Shown: in pieces, positions 21,408 to 25,859 of the stretch
Layout of the letters: each line of letters begins with the position of its first letter
Position numbering within the stretch: position 1 is the stretch's first letter
Virus record (IMG/VR): IMGVR_UViG_3300020205_002701
Coordinates: 1-25,859 of that record
Source of the DNA: a virus
Direction: 5' to 3' (one strand)
Length of the DNA: 25,859 nt
Program-made: the position numbers and the translations under genes
The notes under the pieces: model-generated
The model's input: only the letters and a program-made list of their open reading frames with translations
What the model was told of the DNA's origin: nothing
Database searches by the model: none

Positions 21408-23698
21408 GACCCGACCTCACCAGATTGTGAGGCGGCGTATACGCCTTGAGTCGGCCCGAACATTTCAAAATTCATTGTTGCGTTAAGTAAATTAAGTACC
21501 TCACCTTTGGGGTACCCCCTAACGACCCAAGCCATATTAGTGGCATTGACGAGTCTTTCGAGGGGGTCTAAGAGAACTAACTGCCCGCCTGAGACTCCAG
21601 ATATTTCAAATTCAAGGACGTAACCGTCTTGAGCTAGGGCTACAAAGTATCCTGGGGAAGACGGCGAAAAAGACAGACCTCCGTTTAGCGTCAGCGTCTT
21701 TAGAGAGCCGTTGATGGAAGCAAGCCCTAATTTGTCTGAAGACACTAGAGCGACTTTAGCATTCGTGAATATCAGAGATTTATAATTGCAGCGAAGATTA
21801 CCGTGAGGCATCCGGCGCTTTTCGTGAATGAGGCCCCCGACGTTCCAAGGAATCCCTAAGTCGCCCCAGTAGACAGTGTCTACTCCCCATGGGAGGATAG
21901 CCTTTGACCTAACCGGGCGTAGGTCTCCGTAAATCCTTCCGGTGTCAGAGTCGGAAGTAATTTGTAGACTTAGGTTAGTCGTTGCGTCGCAAGCCACTGT
22001 CACTAGGGGGACGTATTTTCTAGTGACGGACGTGCCGAAATCGTAGTCAACCGTCGTGATGTTGTAGATGATCGTCTGAGTGTTCCAAGAAGTTGGAGGC
22101 ACTGAAGTGTTTATATGTAAGTCAGTAAATACGGCGTCGTCGTGATAGAGAACGTATCCTCTAGAATCGCCTCGAATTAGGGAGCCGTTCACATATGTGA
22201 AGGCGGTGGGGGCGAAAGAAGCGCCGCCACTCCAAGTTGTGAAAGACGAATTTTCTCTTATGCCGTAAGTTAAGTCTAAGATGTATAGGGTGTCTAAATC
22301 ACTCAAACCCTTCTGAACCGACCAAGTAATCGTGTTAGCTTGTTTGTTATATTGCCCTTGGATTTTCGACGATTTCGTAAAATCAACATCGCCGTTTTCG
22401 TCGTGCGTCCATGTCTTGTATGTCTTGTCGTACTCGCGGTTAAGTTTCTTAACCTCATAGCCGTCGGTATAGTATATTCCATCAAACCCCGCCCAGAAAA
22501 CGCCGTAGAGTGTTTGTACAACCCCAGCGCCGGAAGCGCAAGAAGCGGTATCAGAAATTCTTTCGTAAGTGATTAGTCCTTGACCAAGTTCGTCTTGGTT
22601 GTTTTGAACCCGGTACGTCGTGTATCGGCATAAGACTACTACGTTCGATTTTGTTGACGATATGCCGATTATTTTATCATCTAAATCGACGTAAAAGCTG
22701 CCGGGTACGGAGTCGATATCTGAAGGCACCGAAGCCATAAGGCGGTACTCTAAAAATTGCGTTCCGTCATAGACGCCGCCGTAGTAGGCCACTTCGTCTA
22801 CGACGTGAACAACTTCCGAAGGCAGGGGGGAAGAATTCCCTACCACTCCGCCGGATGTGTATAAAACCGGAAGAAGCGCAAGAGATTCGTCTTTTGCCGG
22901 TTGGTTGGCTCCAGGAGGGTTAATTACAATAGTCCCTGCGCTGTTAGCCACTTCTCCGGCTTTAAAAAAAGTCGTTCCGTTGTCTACGGTACAATATGCC
23001 TCGACTTTGATGTTGGCTGTGTCGTAGTTAAAAGATGTTGAGTTAGATATCGGAGTATACCCGACTGTTACCGGGTAATCGCCGACGTAAGTGTTGTTAT
23101 TGAGAAGAGGGTCAAGAAGTGACGGCTCACTGTAGTCTAGGAACTTGATGTTGCCGCTTGTCGTATACTCGGTTCTAAAAACTAATTTTATAACTCTACT
23201 GTGTCCGGCTCCTGAGCCTGAAATACTTGTGATGACTGGAGTAGGTAGCCCGGCTTCGACAATTTTCGGGACTCCTGAGTTATTTATGTAAACTTTTTTC
23301 GGCTTCCCGTAAGACGTGTGAGTGAGAAGGACGTGAAAGTTCCAAGTCCCGTAAGTAAATCTCGAAGATGTTGTAGCTTGCGGGAAAGCATTATTGCCAG
23401 TGGGGCCGAGGATGTCTTCCCAAGTGTGAGTAGACTTTTTGTACCAAAAAAGTTTTTGGGAACTTTGGGCAAATAGAAATCCTTTGTATTCAAACAATGT
23501 CGAAATTCTTTGATTGCCAGTCGGCAATTGCGGCGCGAGTGAGTCGAATAGGACAGAGCCCGGGCGTGTGAAAGGCTTACCGCCCCCTTCGTATTGACGA
23601 AGAAGGACGTTATCTAGAGCCTTACATTTATTTTTCCCTGCGTTGAGGGGGTAGTCTGTAAGGCCGCCGGAAAAGTCTTCAAATGCCACACTCTGCAT
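21404..23698 (-). CDS. Tail nozzle-like protein (T7 gp12-type role)
   Basis: 764 residues, ATG 23698 with AGGAGG 4 nt upstream. The N-terminal FEDFSGGLTDYPLNAG...LDNVLLRQYEGGGKPFTRPGS segment, followed by repeated beta strands with Trp/Tyr/Gly turns (LFEYKGFLF, GYEVKKLN, GDSRGYVLYHDD), fits the beta-propeller tail proteins of short-tailed phages that form the distal nozzle. No membrane segment. Adjacent adaptor, fibre and ejection genes agree. Confidence 0.7.
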   Translation of the reverse strand: MQSVAFEDFSGGLTDYPLNAGKNKCKALDNVLLRQYEGGGKPFTRPGSVLFDSLAPQLPTGNQRISTLFEYKGFLFAQSSQKLFWYKKSTHTWEDILGPTGNNAFPQATTSSRFTYGTWNFHVLLTHTSYGKPKKVYINNSGVPKIVEAGLPTPVITSISGSGAGHSRVIKLVFRTEYTTSGNIKFLDYSEPSLLDPLLNNNTYVGDYPVTVGYTPISNSTSFNYDTANIKVEAYCTVDNGTTFFKAGEVANSAGTIVINPPGANQPAKDESLALLPVLYTSGGVVGNSSPLPSEVVHVVDEVAYYGGVYDGTQFLEYRLMASVPSDIDSVPGSFYVDLDDKIIGISSTKSNVVVLCRYTTYRVQNNQDELGQGLITYERISDTASCASGAGVVQTLYGVFWAGFDGIYYTDGYEVKKLNREYDKTYKTWTHDENGDVDFTKSSKIQGQYNKQANTITWSVQKGLSDLDTLYILDLTYGIRENSSFTTWSGGASFAPTAFTYVNGSLIRGDSRGYVLYHDDAVFTDLHINTSVPPTSWNTQTIIYNITTVDYDFGTSVTRKYVPLVTVACDATTNLSLQITSDSDTGRIYGDLRPVRSKAILPWGVDTVYWGDLGIPWNVGGLIHEKRRMPHGNLRCNYKSLIFTNAKVALVSSDKLGLASINGSLKTLTLNGGLSFSPSSPGYFVALAQDGYVLEFEISGVSGGQLVLLDPLERLVNATNMAWVVRGYPKGEVLNLLNATMNFEMFGPTQGVYAASQSGEVGS

Positions 23699-23706
23699 AA
23701 TGCCTC

Positions 23707-24081
23707 CTAAGTCGTATAGTAGGCGACTAAGCCAAGTGTGGAGTCGTTAGAGTAAATCGTATAAGTCGTCGAAGAAGTCTTAACAGGGGATATAAATACG
23801 ATTTCCCCGGAAGAAGTCTTAAACTGAATAGCGTATTTGTCGTAGAGTTCCCCTCCTGGGATAGTTACGATTTGAGAGTAGATAGCCCCCGAAGGGGCCC
23901 AATTTGTATTTGGCAAACTTTGGGTTAAGGCGTTTACGTCTTTTGTAGAAAGTTTCGAAGAGTTCACGCCGTTGTGATTGTGGTCATTTGTCTTCTGCAT
24001 ATTTTCTGAAATCTCATCAAACCACAAGTTGGACAAGTCTCCGTCCTGGGGTTTTTTGAATCCATAAGATAGCGTTAGCAT
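23707..24081 (-). CDS. Small fibre-associated structural protein
   Basis: 124 residues from ATG 24081, with GGGAG 6 nt upstream. A TTG at 24111 gives ten more residues but has no SD. It starts LTLSYGFKKPQDGDLSN and has NDHNHNGVNSSKL, a motif with DHxHxGxxS that recurs in phage fibre and tail proteins. The remainder is beta-rich. It lies between the fibre and nozzle genes and may join them (inference). Confidence 0.65.
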   Translation of the reverse strand: MLTLSYGFKKPQDGDLSNLWFDEISENMQKTNDHNHNGVNSSKLSTKDVNALTQSLPNTNWAPSGAIYSQIVTIPGGELYDKYAIQFKTSSGEIVFISPVKTSSTTYTIYSNDSTLGLVAYYTT

Positions 24082-24125
24082 TTCATACTCCCAAAGTTTT
24101 TTTAAAAGCAATTTGCCCCGTGCAG

Positions 24126-25859
24126 TTAGTTGATGCGGATGGCGCGGATTGAGCCGCGCCGTAATGGAGTTCCCGATGAGAATACAGAATAAGTATTTAA
24201 ATATATTATTTTGGAAGTTGTCGTGGAGTAAATAAAACTAGGATGCGTTACAGATGACTGCGTAGTATTGTTGGGAGGCCATGCGCCTAAATCATTACCA
24301 CCAGCACCAAGACCTGTAATTGTATTTCCTGTAGCTGATACATCGGACAATACACTTGATAACGCTGTTCCGGTTGAACCATTTTGTACAACACTCTGCG
24401 AAGCGGATATTAACCAAGTGCCTGGCGTTAACGTGATATTTAAAAGACCAACCGTGGCACCATTGGTTAATCCTGATGTGAACGAATTTTGCTCGGACGA
24501 AACAACCTCCCCCACATACCCACTCGGTATCGCCGCACCTGTCTGCGCTCCCAATATTGGCCCTTGGACGTACAGGGCTGAGGTTGATTTTCCGTCCAGA
24601 GGCTCGAGGGTGAATAATACTTCGGTATCGTCTTGTACTTTACACTCCCCAGTCCCAGAAAATCTTTTACCCCACAAGGCAAATGTCTTGCTTTGGATCT
24701 TAGAATTTTGATAAATGCCATAAATTAACGGGTTGTATTGTAGTCCATGGCTATCTTGCCCAGCGATAAAGTTAGTGCCGTCGTGAAGTGCCCAACCGCA
24801 GAAAGTGGTTGACGTTGAACCAACCATCATACCTTTGAATGACACTTTATAATTTCCGACCGGCAAGGATGGAACGGTCAAAACAAAACGGTCAGATATG
24901 TCCGCACTTGCTTTTCCGTAAAAATTCCTACTTACGGAATCAAGGACGGGATATTGAACGTAAGCAGAGCTAATGACTCCACCAACTGCATCGTAATAGC
25001 CAGTCTGCCTCATCGCCGCCCAGTAATTTTCCTGATTTTCAGGCTTCACGACAAGTTCGGAACTGGAGGGGAAGCGGTAGACATCTGCGCGAAGGAATCC
25101 ATGACTTTGTGTGTCATTTGCAACGACTAACGTATTCAATGCGTTAGACGTAGCAAACTTCAATTGGATTGTTCGTGTTCCCGATGTTGTCCAGTTAAAT
25201 GTGTGTTGATTTGCAATATTTGCACTATTTACGTTTGGTGGATTTATACTTGTTGGTGCGCTTTGCTCTGTACCGTCTGTTAAAACAACGCTAATTGGGG
25301 CACCAACTGTGCCGTTTTTTTGCAGATTAACAGTGGCAATTATAAAATATCGTCCAGGCTTTTGTGCATTAACAGTAAATTGTGGAGTCTTTTCTTGACC
25401 AACAACAGCGGCAACACTTCCTTCAACGGTTGGCGTCGGACAATCTGCATCTGATGTTGTGAATGCAACATATGACGTTGATGATGTTTGAAAGTTACAA
25501 CTTGTTGCCGAACCTAACGTAAAGGCACCAACAAATTCAGCCTGAGCCACGTTTGCCATATTTGTGGCAAGGCCAACATAAATTCCACCTATTTCATTTG
25601 TCCCAGATAAAGTTGCAATGGTTCGGCTGATTCTAAAAGAAGTAGCTTGAGTCAAGTCGCCGCAAGGGAAGTTGATTGATACTTGCTTCGGATCGGTTGA
25701 AGAAAGTAAATCAAGTGTCGCCACAGTGTTTGCGCCTTGAACTACTTGCGCTTTTGTTGTCCCGCCTGTAAAGCCTCGGTAAGTAAATCTTGCTTCACAG
25801 TTTTGACCTTTCATCCCAGCGTCAAACGCTCTTGTCGCCCAGTCAATTGTCCCAGTTGC
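24126..25859 (-). CDS. Tail fibre / receptor-binding protein (5' truncated by window)
   Basis: The frame stays open past the ATG at 25814 to the window end, reading ATGTIDWATRAFDAG before it, so the true start is outside the window; at least 577 residues are visible. It is beta-rich, with repeated jelly-roll-like strand patterns: one set at the N-terminal end (EARFTYRGFTGG, ATSFRISRTIAT, GGIYVGLATNM) and two related modules, around PGRYFIIATVNLQKNGTVGAP and TPGTWLISASQSVVQNGSTG. Those two modules look like internal duplicates. The composition is typical of host-recognition fibres. The two modules are best explained as repeated carbohydrate- or receptor-binding folds (inference). Confidence 0.65.
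   Translation of the reverse strand, partial: ATGTIDWATRAFDAGMKGQNCEARFTYRGFTGGTTKAQVVQGANTVATLDLLSSTDPKQVSINFPCGDLTQATSFRISRTIATLSGTNEIGGIYVGLATNMANVAQAEFVGAFTLGSATSCNFQTSSTSYVAFTTSDADCPTPTVEGSVAAVVGQEKTPQFTVNAQKPGRYFIIATVNLQKNGTVGAPISVVLTDGTEQSAPTSINPPNVNSANIANQHTFNWTTSGTRTIQLKFATSNALNTLVVANDTQSHGFLRADVYRFPSSSELVVKPENQENYWAAMRQTGYYDAVGGVISSAYVQYPVLDSVSRNFYGKASADISDRFVLTVPSLPVGNYKVSFKGMMVGSTSTTFCGWALHDGTNFIAGQDSHGLQYNPLIYGIYQNSKIQSKTFALWGKRFSGTGECKVQDDTEVLFTLEPLDGKSTSALYVQGPILGAQTGAAIPSGYVGEVVSSEQNSFTSGLTNGATVGLLNITLTPGTWLISASQSVVQNGSTGTALSSVLSDVSATGNTITGLGAGGNDLGAWPPNNTTQSSVTHPSFIYSTTTSKIIYLNTYSVFSSGTPLRRGSIRAIRIN

Overview
The window is an internal piece of a tailed bacteriophage genome (Caudoviricetes), most likely short-tailed (podovirus-like). 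No terminase, portal or capsid gene is present. It contains a family A DNA polymerase, an SF3-type helicase, a Cas4/RecB-like nuclease and an SNF2-type helicase on the + strand. On the - strand there is a block with a head-tail adaptor, a nozzle-like protein, Gly/Ala-rich internal (ejection) proteins and fibre proteins. Both ends cut through genes. Genes are tightly packed, with ATGA or TAATG junctions and clear Shine-Dalgarno (SD) sites. A Gram-negative host is likely, because of the lipoprotein-type signal and the amidase, but the host cannot be named from sequence alone.

Layout, left to right. (1) 1-2856 (+): 3' part of a very large, probably beta-helical appendage gene, closed by a bidirectional terminator. 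(2) 2.9-7.1 kb: an accessory, lysis and host-interaction region on mixed strands. It holds a short lipoprotein metalloprotease, two small leftward genes, a small DUF6948-like gene coupled to a Gly-rich gene made of GGGNAC hexamers, an HNH endonuclease, an amidase endolysin, a newly noted 37-codon gene, an HTH protein and a small membrane/coiled-coil protein. (3) 7.08-7.5 kb: an AT-rich, gene-free divergent control region full of repeats, promoter-like sites and hairpins. (4) 7.5-14.7 kb (+): an orphan early gene, a strong terminator, then the replication operon (helicase, polymerase, OB-fold-like protein, nuclease, SNF2 helicase, small basic protein). (5) 14.7-25.9 kb (-): the virion operon, transcribed toward the left and meeting the replication operon at a shared hairpin.

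The most interesting signals are these. (a) Two copies of a promoter-leader cassette (TTGAC, then exactly 36 nt to CAGCAGTAA, then an SD and a GTG start) precede the orphan gene and the helicase. In each, the SD can be sequestered by an inverted repeat whose left arm lies at or upstream of the predicted transcription start. (b) A 90-codon ORF with two hydrophobic segments and an ideal SD is overprinted in the DNA polymerase gene, exactly where the polymerase wobble bases switch from C-rich to T-rich. (c) A 34-bp exact repeat just upstream of that ORF recurs in frame in the last gene of the operon. (d) A roughly 216-bp telomere-like GGGNAC array with about 32 GGG tracts is expressed as a protein and lies under convergent transcription. 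Functional calls come from motif recognition by eye; no searches or folding programs were run.
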